NCBI RefSeq assembly: GCF_019972835.1
Contig: NZ_BPPB01000001.1
Location: 124,001-188,000 of the forward strand
Length of the DNA: 64,000 bases
Reading direction: 5' to 3'
Source of the DNA: Lactobacillus laiwuensis
GTDB lineage: Bacteria > Bacillota > Bacilli > Lactobacillales > Lactobacillaceae
Part shown: positions 36,106 through 45,232 of the stretch, one piece after another
Position numbering within the stretch: the stretch's first letter is position 1
Layout: every line of letters begins with the position of its first letter
Notes under the pieces: generated by a model
What the model was told of the DNA's origin: nothing
The model's database searches: none
Seen by the model: the letters and a program-made list of their open reading frames with translations, nothing else
Program-made: the position numbers and the translations under genes

Positions 36106-37869
36106 ATGGGTATATTTTTTAAATTAGGCTGGTTTTTTAAAAGTGAGAAAAAGCGTTACCTCATTGGTATTACATTTTTAGCATTAACTTCAGTTGTGAA
36201 CTTGGTGCCACCGAGGATTTTAGGCCTAATGGCTGATCAATTGGATAAAGGACATATTAGTTGGCAGGAATACGGTCTACTGATTATGGCTATCGTTTTA
36301 GCGGCCTTGCTGCTCTATGGCTTCCGCTATTTTTGGCGTAGTCAGATTTGGGGTGGAGCGGCTGAACTGGAACTGCAGTTAAGATCAAAATTATTTCGTC
36401 ATTTTATGGCTATGGATCGCACTTTTTATCAACGTCACAGAACTGGTGATTTGATGGCTCATGCCACAAATGATGTTTCGGCTGTTCAGGAAGTTGCAGG
36501 TGAAGGTGTCTTAACTTTAGTAGATTCACTCATAATGAGCGTATCTACTATGGTGGCCATGATTGCTTTTGTTGATTGGCGTTTAACACTTGTAGCTCTT
36601 TTGCCTTTGCCTTTTTTGGCTTGGGGGGCATGGAAATTAGGAGACAGACTACATGATGCTTTTGATAAATCTCAGGCAGCCTTTTCCAAATTAAACAATA
36701 AAACTCAAGAATCTGTTTCTGGTATAAAAGTTTTGAAAACTTTTGGACAGGGAAAAGAAGATACGGCTGCTTTCAATCAAATGATAGACGATACTATCAA
36801 AATCAATAAAAAAGTTTTTAAATGGGATTCCATGTTTGATCCTTTAGGTACATTTCTAATTGGTTTGACATATACAATAACTATTATTTATGGCGGAATG
36901 CTAGTTTTTAACAAAGCTCTCACTATTGGCCAATTAGTCTCATTTATAGCATATATCGGCAATATGGTCTGGCCAATGTTTGCGATTGGGTATCTTTTTA
37001 ATATTTTAGAGCGTGGAAGTGCTAGTTACGATCGTATTGAAAAACTATTAGAAGAAAAATCTGAAATCACTGACAAAAATGCTGATCAAAAATTATCTGC
37101 CAAAGATATTGCTGGAGATCTTATTTATCATGTTAAATATTTTGCATATCCAGATGAGCCTAATGTCCAAGTATTAAATAATATCAACTTTACGTTAAAG
37201 ACGGGGCAAACTCTGGGTCTTGTTGGTAAAGTAGGGGCTGGAAAAACAACTATCATACAGCTTTTACTAAGGGAATTTGATAAATATGATGGTCATATCA
37301 CCTTAAATGGACATGATATCAGGGAGATCCCGCTTAACGTTTTACTGCGCCAAATCTCATATGTGCCTCAAGATAATTACTTATTTTCAACAAGTATTCA
37401 AAAAAATATTGCTTTTTCAAAAGCAGACAGTAATGAAAGTGCTATTGTTTCTGCGGCCAAGAAAAGTGATTTGCATAATGATATTTTACAAATGCCTGGT
37501 GGCTACAATACTTTGGTCGGCGAAAATGGCGTTTCACTTTCCGGTGGACAAAAACAACGCATGTCTATTGCCAGAGCCTTGCTGAAGCAAAGTCAAATTT
37601 TAGTTTTAGATGATGCATTGTCAGCAGTTGATGCCAGAACTGAAATGGCTATTTTACATTCATTGAAAAAAGAACGAAAAGGGAAAACAACCTTAATTGC
37701 TACGCATAGACTCACATCAGTGATGAATGCTGATTTAATTTTAGTACTAAAAAATGGTCGGATTGTTGAACGAGGGACCCATGACCAGTTGCTAAAATTA
37801 AATGGTTGGTATGCAGATATGTGGCAAAGACAAGAATTAGAAGACAAGGTAGGTGACTCAAATGGATGA
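36106..37869 (+). CDS. Heterodimeric ABC exporter, subunit 1 (degenerate-site half)
   Basis: 587 residues: six-helix ABC exporter membrane domain (about 1-310) and an ATPase domain with Walker A GKVGAGKTT near 376, signature LSGGQKQR near 480 and Walker B ILVLDDALSAVD near 500. The residue after the Walker B Asp is Asp rather than the catalytic Glu, as in the non-catalytic partner of BmrC/LmrC-type heterodimers. The next gene supplies the complementary half. Substrate likely drug-like or lipophilic; not determinable here. Confidence 0.93.
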   Translation: MGIFFKLGWFFKSEKKRYLIGITFLALTSVVNLVPPRILGLMADQLDKGHISWQEYGLLIMAIVLAALLLYGFRYFWRSQIWGGAAELELQLRSKLFRHFMAMDRTFYQRHRTGDLMAHATNDVSAVQEVAGEGVLTLVDSLIMSVSTMVAMIAFVDWRLTLVALLPLPFLAWGAWKLGDRLHDAFDKSQAAFSKLNNKTQESVSGIKVLKTFGQGKEDTAAFNQMIDDTIKINKKVFKWDSMFDPLGTFLIGLTYTITIIYGGMLVFNKALTIGQLVSFIAYIGNMVWPMFAIGYLFNILERGSASYDRIEKLLEEKSEITDKNADQKLSAKDIAGDLIYHVKYFAYPDEPNVQVLNNINFTLKTGQTLGLVGKVGAGKTTIIQLLLREFDKYDGHITLNGHDIREIPLNVLLRQISYVPQDNYLFSTSIQKNIAFSKADSNESAIVSAAKKSDLHNDILQMPGGYNTLVGENGVSLSGGQKQRMSIARALLKQSQILVLDDALSAVDARTEMAILHSLKKERKGKTTLIATHRLTSVMNADLILVLKNGRIVERGTHDQLLKLNGWYADMWQRQELEDKVGDSNG

Positions 37870-39652
37870 TGAAAATTCATTTCAATCAGTCTGGTCGCAA
37901 GAAATTCCAGTAAAAGAGCAATTTAGCATTTTTAAACGTTTATTGCGGTTTGTGATGCATTTTAAAAATGAAATGATTATTGCTGGTATAGGTGCCTTTT
38001 TAGTAAGTGTAATCAACGTTCTGCTACCATATGGTTTACAATATTTTTTGGATAACTTTTTGAGTAAAACTGATGTTACAACACAAATAATTTTATTTGC
38101 CGGTTTTCTTTACGCATTTGGTTCTATTGTTAAAGGAATTTTACAATTTACCTATGAGTACTTTTTTGCTTTAGGATCTGAAAAATCACTTGAAGGATTG
38201 CGGTCAGAACTTTATAAAAAATTGCATACATTAGGAATGCGCTACTTTGACCAAACTCCAGCTGGTTCAATAGTCTCAAGAGTAACAAATGATACTATGA
38301 CCTTAAGCAATTTTCTGACTGTTTTATCAAGTGTGGTAATTTCATTTTTCTCAATCATTTCGGCTATGGTAGCGATGTTTTCTACAAATGTAATGGCCGG
38401 ACTAATAGTACTTGCTTTTTTGCCCTTGCTTTTAGTGATCATTTGGCAATATTCTAAAAGAAGTTCTAAACTTTACCGTAGTTATCGCGAGCGACTGAGT
38501 CGCATCAATACTAACCTAAATGAATCAATTGAAGGAGTTTCTTTAATCCAGCAATTTAAGCAAGAAGAGCGCATGACTAATCATTTTGAAAATGAAAACA
38601 CAGCTTTAATGAAAACAAGATTTGATATGATTAATCTTAATTCTTTTTTGCTGTCACCTTTAACTAGTCTTTTATATTCGCTTGCATTAGCATTAACTTT
38701 AATGTATTTTGGCTTTCCATTAAGGGAAACATTCGTTCCGGCTGGTGTTGTTTATGCATTCTCACAATATATTTCTCAGTTTTTTAATCCAATTGCCAAT
38801 ATGATGGATCAAATGACTTTTTTCCAAGATGGTATTGTGGCAGGTAAAAGAATTTTTCGGATATTAGATAATACTGATTACGAACCGCAACAAAAAGCTG
38901 AAGCAGGATTAACAATTAAGCAAGGAAAGATTGAGTTTAAGCATGTAAGTTTCTCTTATGACGGCAAAAATGAAATTTTACATGATATTTCTTTCACAGT
39001 TAACCCTGGAGAAACTTTAGGCATAGTTGGCCATACGGGTTCTGGTAAAAGCTCAATTATTAACGTAATGATGCGTTTTTATGAATTTTATAAAGGTGAA
39101 GTACTAATTGATGGCATTGACATTAAAAAGTACCCTAAAGCAGAATTGCGCAAAAAACTGGGATTGGTTTTGCAAGAACCCTTCATGTTTTACGGAGACA
39201 TTAATTCCAATATTCGCCTTTACAACAAGGACATTACGGATGAACAAATACAAAAGGCTGCAGAAACTGTTCAGGCAGATGGTTTTATTGAGAATCTCCC
39301 TGGAAAGTACCATGCTAAAGTAGGTGAAGGTGGCAGTGAGTTTAGTCAAGGCCAAAGGCAATTGATTTCATTTGCCAGGACTTTAGTAACAGATCCCAAG
39401 ATATTGGTTTTGGATGAAGCAACTGCAAATGTTGATACTGAAACTGAAACGCTCATTCAGCAGGGATTAAAAAGACTGCGCAAAGGTCGTACAACTTTGG
39501 CTATAGCACACAGGCTTTCAACTATTGTTGATGCAGATCAAATTATCGTTTTAAATGATGGCAAAATAGTAGAAAGAGGCAATCACGAAAAACTTCTTTC
39601 ACAAAAAGGTTATTATTATAACTTATATACCTTACAAAATAGCCAAAAGTGA
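37862..39652 (+). CDS. Heterodimeric ABC exporter, subunit 2 (catalytic half)
   Basis: 596 residues, overlapping the first subunit by 8 bases. Six-helix membrane domain (about 35-330), Walker A GHTGSGKSS near 388, signature FSQGQRQL near 491 (SQG instead of SGG) and Walker B ILVLDEATANVD near 511 with intact Glu. The imperfect signature pairs with the imperfect Walker B of subunit 1 to make one degenerate and one canonical ATP site. The ATG at 37862 follows AGGTGACTCA; the GTG at 37853 is inside that site. A terminator follows. Confidence 0.93.
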   Translation: MDDENSFQSVWSQEIPVKEQFSIFKRLLRFVMHFKNEMIIAGIGAFLVSVINVLLPYGLQYFLDNFLSKTDVTTQIILFAGFLYAFGSIVKGILQFTYEYFFALGSEKSLEGLRSELYKKLHTLGMRYFDQTPAGSIVSRVTNDTMTLSNFLTVLSSVVISFFSIISAMVAMFSTNVMAGLIVLAFLPLLLVIIWQYSKRSSKLYRSYRERLSRINTNLNESIEGVSLIQQFKQEERMTNHFENENTALMKTRFDMINLNSFLLSPLTSLLYSLALALTLMYFGFPLRETFVPAGVVYAFSQYISQFFNPIANMMDQMTFFQDGIVAGKRIFRILDNTDYEPQQKAEAGLTIKQGKIEFKHVSFSYDGKNEILHDISFTVNPGETLGIVGHTGSGKSSIINVMMRFYEFYKGEVLIDGIDIKKYPKAELRKKLGLVLQEPFMFYGDINSNIRLYNKDITDEQIQKAAETVQADGFIENLPGKYHAKVGEGGSEFSQGQRQLISFARTLVTDPKILVLDEATANVDTETETLIQQGLKRLRKGRTTLAIAHRLSTIVDADQIIVLNDGKIVERGNHEKLLSQKGYYYNLYTLQNSQK

Positions 39653-39690
39653 AAAAAAGCACAAAGCTAAAAACTTTGTGCTTTTTTATA
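39653..39690 (+). terminator. Intrinsic terminator of the ABC exporter operon
   Basis: AAAAGCACAAAG / CTTTGTGCTTTT with T-run directly after the stop. Confidence 0.94.
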
Positions 39691-39697
39691 TTTGGTA

Positions 39698-39726
39698 TTG
39701 ACAGCGTTTACATTAAAGAGTAAATT
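39698..39726 (+). promoter_or_regulatory. Promoter with overlapping cre site for the FAD oxidase
   Basis: TTGACA (39698-39703), 17-base spacer, TAAATT (39721-39726). TGACAGCGTTTACA (39699-39712) fits the CcpA cre consensus TGWAANCGNTNWCA at all but one position and covers the -35, so repression by CcpA on preferred sugars is expected. Confidence 0.75.
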
Positions 39727-39776
39727 TATCATGTTAGCAATAGCTATATTATGATTTTAGTAAGAAGGGAATTATA

Positions 39777-41177
39777 ATGGAATATCATAAAATTAATCAA
39801 ACTGATCTGGATAATTTAAGTAAGTTCATTTCAGATCCAGAAAGGTTTATTACTAAACCTACTAAACACTGGGATCATGACCAATTTGGCACAGTCAAAG
39901 CTATGCCTGATTTGGTAATTCAACCAACAAGTAATGAAGAGGTAATGAATGTTGTTAAATATGCTAGTGATCATTCAATACCTTTGGTTCCAAGAGGAAA
40001 TTCAACTGGTTTAATGGGAGCTAACTTGGCTGTTGATGGCGGAATTTCACTGGACATGATCAAAATGAACAAGGTTTTGGAATATGATCCAGAAAGTTTG
40101 ACCATGACTGTTCAAGCAGGATTGAGATTGAAGGACTTGGACGAATATCTGGCTGATAAGCCTTTCATGTATATGCCTGCTCCAGCCATGCACTGGGCAA
40201 CTATTGGTGGTAATGTTTCTACCAATGCCGGTGGACTTAAAGCTATTAAATATGGCGTTACCAGAGAGCACATTCGTGAGATCAAAGTAGTTTTGACAAA
40301 CGGAAAATTATATAAATTTGGCTCCAAAGCAGTTAAATCGTCTTCAGGCTATTCATTGAAAGATTTGATCATTGGTTCAGAAGGAACTTTGGGTGTTGTA
40401 ACAGAAGTTACAATTCGTTTATACCCAAGGCCTCACAAATCTATTAATGCCATTATTCCATTTCCAACTTTGAATGATGCTATTAGATCAGTACCAGCTA
40501 TTCTTAAATCTGGAGTTGTACCAACTACTGTTGAGTTTATGGGACGTAAGGTTGTTAAACTCTGGGAAACTTATGCTAAAGACGAGTTTCCGATTAAGCA
40601 TGGTGACGGCTTTATTATCATTGGAATTGATGCCTTTACAGAAGATGAGTGGAAAGCAGAACTTAACGAAACTTTAGAAGTTGTTAAACCTTTTAAAGCT
40701 GAAAAAGCTATCGTTCTGAGTGCTGATTCTGATGAAGCCAAGAAAATCTGGAAATGTCGTGAAGAGTTATTGCTGGCCATTCAAAACTCTACTCCTAAGA
40801 TGGATGAGATTGATGTTTGTGTTCCAATCAACCACATTCCTGTTGTGTTAGACCGGATTGAGGAATTAGAAAAAGAATTAAACATTAGGATTCCAAACTT
40901 TGGTCATGCTGGAGACGGCAACTTACATATTTATCTTTGCTCTGACAATATGTCTGATGAAGAGTATGCTAAAACCAGTGATAAAGTTATTTCTGAATTG
41001 TATAAAACCGCTAAATCTCTTGATGGTAATATGTCCGGTGAACACGGAATTGGTTATGCAAGAGCAAATTACTATGAAGACTTTTACGGTAAAGATTATA
41101 CCGACTTACTACGCAAGGTTAAAAAGTTATTTGATCCTAATTATATTGTTAATCCAGGGAAGATTTTTAAACCTTAA
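39777..41177 (+). CDS. FAD-linked oxidase, GlcD/D-lactate dehydrogenase type
   Basis: 466 residues. N-terminal FAD_binding_4 (VAO fold) with 'PLVPRGNSTGLMGANLAVDGG' spread over about 64-85, 'GGNVSTNAGGLKAIKYG' near 144 and 'LKDLIIGSEGTLGVV' near 195. The C-terminal FAD-oxidase domain has 'FGHAGDGNLHIY' near 377 and ends 'NPGKIF'. Oxidises a 2-hydroxy acid such as D-lactate or glycolate, with FAD; electron acceptor unknown. The cre site fits use when preferred sugars are scarce. AGAAGGGA precedes the ATG. Confidence 0.88.
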   Translation: MEYHKINQTDLDNLSKFISDPERFITKPTKHWDHDQFGTVKAMPDLVIQPTSNEEVMNVVKYASDHSIPLVPRGNSTGLMGANLAVDGGISLDMIKMNKVLEYDPESLTMTVQAGLRLKDLDEYLADKPFMYMPAPAMHWATIGGNVSTNAGGLKAIKYGVTREHIREIKVVLTNGKLYKFGSKAVKSSSGYSLKDLIIGSEGTLGVVTEVTIRLYPRPHKSINAIIPFPTLNDAIRSVPAILKSGVVPTTVEFMGRKVVKLWETYAKDEFPIKHGDGFIIIGIDAFTEDEWKAELNETLEVVKPFKAEKAIVLSADSDEAKKIWKCREELLLAIQNSTPKMDEIDVCVPINHIPVVLDRIEELEKELNIRIPNFGHAGDGNLHIYLCSDNMSDEEYAKTSDKVISELYKTAKSLDGNMSGEHGIGYARANYYEDFYGKDYTDLLRKVKKLFDPNYIVNPGKIFKP

Positions 41178-41218
41178 CCCGAATTCTAAATCATAGTGTG
41201 AATGTAAATTTAATTACT

Positions 41219-41253
41219 AAAAAAGCTGACAAAGTTAATTTGTCAGCTTTTTG
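41219..41253. terminator. Bidirectional terminator between the oxidase and cfa
   Basis: AAAAGCTGACAAA / TTTGTCAGCTTTTT, symmetrical A- and T-runs, between converging genes. Confidence 0.92.
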
Positions 41254-41273
41254 TATGGATGAAAATATTAATA

Positions 41274-42449
41274 CTACTTATCTAACATATATTTTCTCGT
41301 CATTGGCAAGTTCTTGCCAGATGGGCCTTTAGTAATTAGATATTGCACGACATCGATGTTGCCAGATTCAAAAGAAGCAGCACAAGCCTGCAAGTATAAA
41401 TCCCACATGCGGGTAAAGCGTTCACCCATATTCTTTTGGATTTGATCTCGTTTAGCATTAAAATTTTTATCCCAAATTTCTAGTGTTTTTTGGTAATGTC
41501 TTCTAAGCATTTCCAAGTCTGTTATTTGCATGTTGTTTTCAACAATATGACCGATGTTTTCGGTTAACCCTGGTACATAACCACCTGGGAAAATGTACTT
41601 GTTAATCCAAGCGTTCTTGGCACCACCTTGTTGACGTGTGATGCCATGAATGAGAGCTACGCCATCTTTCTTTAAATATTTTGAAACATCGGCAAAGTAT
41701 TGACCTAAATTTTCTTTACCGACGTGTTCAAACATTCCTACAGAGGTAATGTAATCCCATTGTTCATTTCCCAACTCGCGGTAGTCTTCTAACTTAACTT
41801 CTGCAATATCTTGCAAGTTTTGGTCGTATATTTTCTTTTGCACAAGTTTATACTGCTCTTCACTCAGAGTTACACCAGTTACTTTTAAGCCATATTCTTT
41901 GGCAGCAACCAACATTAGAGTACCCCAGCCACATCCAATATCAAGTAATGTCTTTCCTTTTTCAGGATGTAATTTATTTAAAATATGATGGATTTTAGCC
42001 AACTGTGCTGTTTCCAGGTCGTCATTTTCATTTTCAAAATATGCACACGAATATGTTAAAGTAGGATCAAGCCATAATTTATAAAAGTCATTACCAATAT
42101 CATAATGACTTTGAACATCTTTTTCACTTTGTTCTTCAGTGTGTTTTTCTTTAGGTAAAAATTTTCTAAATTTACTGGAACGCATAAAACTTCCGGCGCT
42201 TTCATAAGCCCCGCAAATTAGTTTTTGCAAACTGCCCTTAATCTCAATCCTTTTATCCATGTATGCTTCACCAAGAGCCAGTGAAGCATTTTTAGAAATA
42301 GCACTTGTCGGAATCTTTTCGTTAAAAATAATCTCTATATTTGGCGTACCGTTTCCGTATACCTCGCTTTTGCCATCCCAATATGTTACTTTGACTGGGA
42401 AAGGAAAAGACTTACTTAACATAGCTCTATAAAAACTTTTTTCTAACAA
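41274..42449 (-). CDS. cfa: Cyclopropane-fatty-acyl-phospholipid synthase
   Basis: Uses S-adenosylmethionine to cyclopropanate unsaturated acyl chains in membrane lipids, an acid and stress response. 391 residues. SAM motif '[20 protein letters not shown]' near 168, preceded by '[26 protein letters not shown]' (about 112-137, split here) typical of Cfa. The start is TTG at 42449 with GGAGG ten bases upstream. Monocistronic on the minus strand; plsC follows the same strand upstream. Confidence 0.95.
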   Translation of the reverse strand: MLEKSFYRAMLSKSFPFPVKVTYWDGKSEVYGNGTPNIEIIFNEKIPTSAISKNASLALGEAYMDKRIEIKGSLQKLICGAYESAGSFMRSSKFRKFLPKEKHTEEQSEKDVQSHYDIGNDFYKLWLDPTLTYSCAYFENENDDLETAQLAKIHHILNKLHPEKGKTLLDIGCGWGTLMLVAAKEYGLKVTGVTLSEEQYKLVQKKIYDQNLQDIAEVKLEDYRELGNEQWDYITSVGMFEHVGKENLGQYFADVSKYLKKDGVALIHGITRQQGGAKNAWINKYIFPGGYVPGLTENIGHIVENNMQITDLEMLRRHYQKTLEIWDKNFNAKRDQIQKNMGERFTRMWDLYLQACAASFESGNIDVVQYLITKGPSGKNLPMTRKYMLDK

Positions 42450-42528
42450 TTTTGAAATCCTCCATCTAACTTTTTTACATTTTCATTTTAACACTTGTTC
42501 ATTGAGCTAATGTTTAAAGAGTAATTTT

Positions 42529-43143
42529 TTATTTTGGTTGATAATGAAAATTTGGGTTTTGTTCGTAGTCAACTTTATCCCAGGCTTTTTTTAGTTTATT
42601 GTCTAACAATGTTTCGTTTTCGTGAGTGAGTTTGATTTTACGGTCAACCATAAATGGCTCCCCGAAACAAACTTCTAAAGGTTTGCGTTTTAATAAACCA
42701 GTGAAAGTTAGTGGCCCCTGATAGACTACTGGTACTATAGGCTTGTTTGCTAACTTAGCAATGGCAATTGTGCCGCCTTTCATTTCCGATGAATGCCTAG
42801 TACCTGAGGGAAAAATAATTAAAGAATAATTACCTTTTCTCAAGCCATTAATGGGAGTTTTTAAGGCTGAAGGTCCGGGATGTTTACGGTCTACTGGAAA
42901 TGCATGAGCGTGTTTTAATATGAACCGCAATATCGGGTTTTTAAACAATTCTATTTTAGCCATAAACATGAATTCTTTTGGACTTGCCGCTAAAGCGAAT
43001 AAAATCGGTTCCCACCAAGTTCTATGTGGTGCTGCTAATATATAGTTGCCTTCGGGAATTCTTTCCTTATGATTAACGTGTAAATGTCCGTTTAATAGCC
43101 AAACTATAAAGCGAGCTACCGGACGAATAAAATGATAAAACAT
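42529..43143 (-). CDS. plsC: 1-acyl-glycerol-3-phosphate acyltransferase (PlsC family)
   Basis: 204 residues. Acyltransferase block I is 'APHRTWWEPI' (His40-x4-Glu45), with Glu where HX4D has Asp. Block III is 'IIFPSGTRHS' instead of the common FPEGTRS. Block II 'AFPVDRKHPG' and block IV 'KPIVPVVYQGP' are recognisable. The start ATG at 43143 follows TTGGAGGAAAT; the longer in-frame extension to 43230 overlaps the divergent gene and lacks a site. Produces phosphatidic acid if active; the altered motifs leave the substrate open. Confidence 0.88.
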   Translation of the reverse strand: MFYHFIRPVARFIVWLLNGHLHVNHKERIPEGNYILAAPHRTWWEPILFALAASPKEFMFMAKIELFKNPILRFILKHAHAFPVDRKHPGPSALKTPINGLRKGNYSLIIFPSGTRHSSEMKGGTIAIAKLANKPIVPVVYQGPLTFTGLLKRKPLEVCFGEPFMVDRKIKLTHENETLLDNKLKKAWDKVDYEQNPNFHYQPK

Positions 43144-43201
43144 AATTTCCTCCAATTGATGTAAAATATTATAACAGAGCTGCGAGAGAGGACAAATTTT
43201 T

Positions 43202-44233
43202 ATGGAAAAATTATTGAAAAATGAACGCATTGATTATATGTACAGTGATGATTTAAAAATAATCCAAAACAAATCATCTTTCAGCTTTTCATTAGATACG
43301 CTGCTTTTAGCGGCAACTGCAAAAGATTCAATTAAAGATAATTCCAAAGTGGCTGATTTATGTGCTGGCAATTGTGCAGCAACAATGTATATGGCTTATT
43401 TTAACCGTGCTAAATATGATGCGGTTGAAATACAAGAAGAAGTGGCTTCACAAGCTGAACGTTCTATATCGCTAAACAATATGGAAAATCGTATCCAGGT
43501 TTTTCAAAAAAATGTCAAAGATGCTCCAGTTTTTTTACGAAAAGATTCCTATGATGTGATTGTCGTGAATCCACCTTACTTTAAAGTTGCACAAAATCAT
43601 AAGGTAAATCCTGATCCAGCAAAGGCTATTGCCCGACATGAAATCTTAATTAATTTGGAAGAAATAATTTTTGTAGCCAGTGCCTTGCTTAAAATGAAAG
43701 GCAAATTATTTATGGTTCATCGACCAGAGCGTTTAAATGAAATTGCCTATTTTTGTCTTAAACATGATTTGAGTATTAAGCTTGTACAGCCATATGTTTC
43801 TCATCGAGGAGAAAACTGCAATTTAATAATTATTGAAGCAGTTAAGCATACCGGTAGCGATGGTCTGGTATTAAGGGATGCCATTGAGGTACATGATAAA
43901 AACGGTAATTATCTTCCTCAAATTCAGCGTATAATCAGAGAAACGGAATCGGATAGAGCAAAAAGGCAAAAGAGTAGGAGATATTATTTTTATGTACTCT
44001 TATGCAAAGATAATAGCTTCTATGGTGGCTTTACTGATGATTTATCCAAACGACTAAAAGCACATAATAGCGGCAAAGGTGCCAAGTATACAAAGTCCCG
44101 CAGACCGGTTAAACTGCTTTACCACGAAGAGTTTAAAGATAAGAAGTTGGCGCTTAAAAGGGAATATTGGTTTAAGCACCATAACAGATTATGGAAGGAA
44201 AGATTTTTAAGAGAACATAAAGTTAACTTTTAA
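43202..44233 (+). CDS. TrmN6-type methyltransferase fused to a GIY-YIG domain
   Basis: 343 residues. The first part (about 1-245) is a tRNA1(Val) A37-N6 methyltransferase-like protein (YabB/TrmN6). It has '[14 protein letters not shown]' near 22, a SAM loop '[17 protein letters not shown]' near 50 and the catalytic 'VVNPPYF' near 121. The last part (about 258-343) is a GIY-YIG domain of the YazA type: '[19 protein letters not shown]' and '[20 protein letters not shown]'. In B. subtilis these are two neighbouring genes, yabB and yazA; here the frame is continuous with a basic linker ('[11 protein letters not shown]'). GAGAGAGGAC precedes the ATG. Confidence 0.9.
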   Translation: MEKLLKNERIDYMYSDDLKIIQNKSSFSFSLDTLLLAATAKDSIKDNSKVADLCAGNCAATMYMAYFNRAKYDAVEIQEEVASQAERSISLNNMENRIQVFQKNVKDAPVFLRKDSYDVIVVNPPYFKVAQNHKVNPDPAKAIARHEILINLEEIIFVASALLKMKGKLFMVHRPERLNEIAYFCLKHDLSIKLVQPYVSHRGENCNLIIIEAVKHTGSDGLVLRDAIEVHDKNGNYLPQIQRIIRETESDRAKRQKSRRYYFYVLLCKDNSFYGGFTDDLSKRLKAHNSGKGAKYTKSRRPVKLLYHEEFKDKKLALKREYWFKHHNRLWKERFLREHKVNF

Positions 44234-44235
44234 CC

Positions 44236-44264
44236 TTGCATCTTAAACAATAATCTAGTATTAT
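44236..44264 (+). promoter_or_regulatory. Promoter of rpsB-tsf
   Basis: TTGCAT, 17-base spacer, TATTAT. Leaves a leader of about 120 bases before rpsB. Confidence 0.75.
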
Positions 44265-44311
44265 TTTAACGTATGCCTTTATGCATATGTATAAAAAACA
44301 TCAAGAGCAAT

Positions 44312-44346
44312 CAGTATTTCGGTGCCATACAAATGGTGAAATACTG
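44312..44346 (+). promoter_or_regulatory. Hairpin in the rpsB leader
   Basis: CAGTATTTC / GAAATACTG (9 bp) topped by GCCAT / ATGGT; no U-tract follows. Candidate site for S2 feedback control of rpsB-tsf. Confidence 0.55.
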
Positions 44347-44389
44347 AAATGACCGCTTGAGAGGATTAAAACCATAGGAGGAAGTTAAT

Positions 44390-45193
44390 ATGTCAGTAGT
44401 TTCTATGAAACAATTGCTTGAAGCCGGTGTCCACTTTGGTCACCAAACTAGAAGATGGGATCCCAAGATGGCTCCTTATATCTTTACACAAAGAAATGGT
44501 ATTTATATCATTGATTTGCAAAAAACCATCAAAATGTTAGATGATGCTTATGCATTCGTAAGAGCTGTTGCTCAAAATGGTGGCGTTATTCTTTTTGTTG
44601 GTACTAAGAAACAAGCTCAAGATTCAATTGCTGAAGAAGCTACTCGTGCTGGTCAATACTACGTTAACCAACGTTGGTTAGGTGGTACATTGACTAACTG
44701 GAAGACTATCCAGAGCCGAGTACAAAGATTAAAAGATTTAAAGAAAATGTCAGAAGATGGCACATTTGATGTATTGCCAAAGAAGGAAGCTTCTCTTTTG
44801 ACTAAAGAAAAGGATAAATTGGAAAGATTCTTAGGTGGTATTGAAGATATGCCTAGAATTCCAGATGTTTTATTCGTAGTCGATCCTAAAAAGGAAAAGA
44901 TTGCTGTTCATGAAGCTAATATTTTAGGAATTCCTGTAGTGGCTATGGTCGACACTAACACTGATCCAGATCCAGTTGACGTAGTTATTCCTGCAAACGA
45001 CGACGCTATTCGTGCTATTCGTTTGATTTCCGGCGCAATGGCTGATGCTGTTATTGAAGGTAAGCAAGGTCAAGATGATGACAATGCTGAAGCGGAAATG
45101 GCTAAGGGTGCAGAAGAAAAACAAGCAGATACTGAATCTGATGCAGAAAAAACAGTAGAAGCTGAAGAAACTTCTGACTCAGATGAAGACTAG
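44390..45193 (+). CDS. rpsB: 30S ribosomal protein S2
   Basis: 267 residues. Begins '[23 protein letters not shown]' with the conserved '[12 protein letters not shown]' and '[13 protein letters not shown]' blocks. The C-terminal 40 residues are an acidic extension (A, E, D, T-rich) beyond the usual core, common in lactobacilli. ATAGGAGGAAG precedes the ATG. Followed by tsf after 39 bases. Confidence 0.97.
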   Translation: MSVVSMKQLLEAGVHFGHQTRRWDPKMAPYIFTQRNGIYIIDLQKTIKMLDDAYAFVRAVAQNGGVILFVGTKKQAQDSIAEEATRAGQYYVNQRWLGGTLTNWKTIQSRVQRLKDLKKMSEDGTFDVLPKKEASLLTKEKDKLERFLGGIEDMPRIPDVLFVVDPKKEKIAVHEANILGIPVVAMVDTNTDPDPVDVVIPANDDAIRAIRLISGAMADAVIEGKQGQDDDNAEAEMAKGAEEKQADTESDAEKTVEAEETSDSDED

Positions 45194-45232
45194 TTTTAAT
45201 TATTAATAAGTTTTTATTTGGAAGGAAAAATA

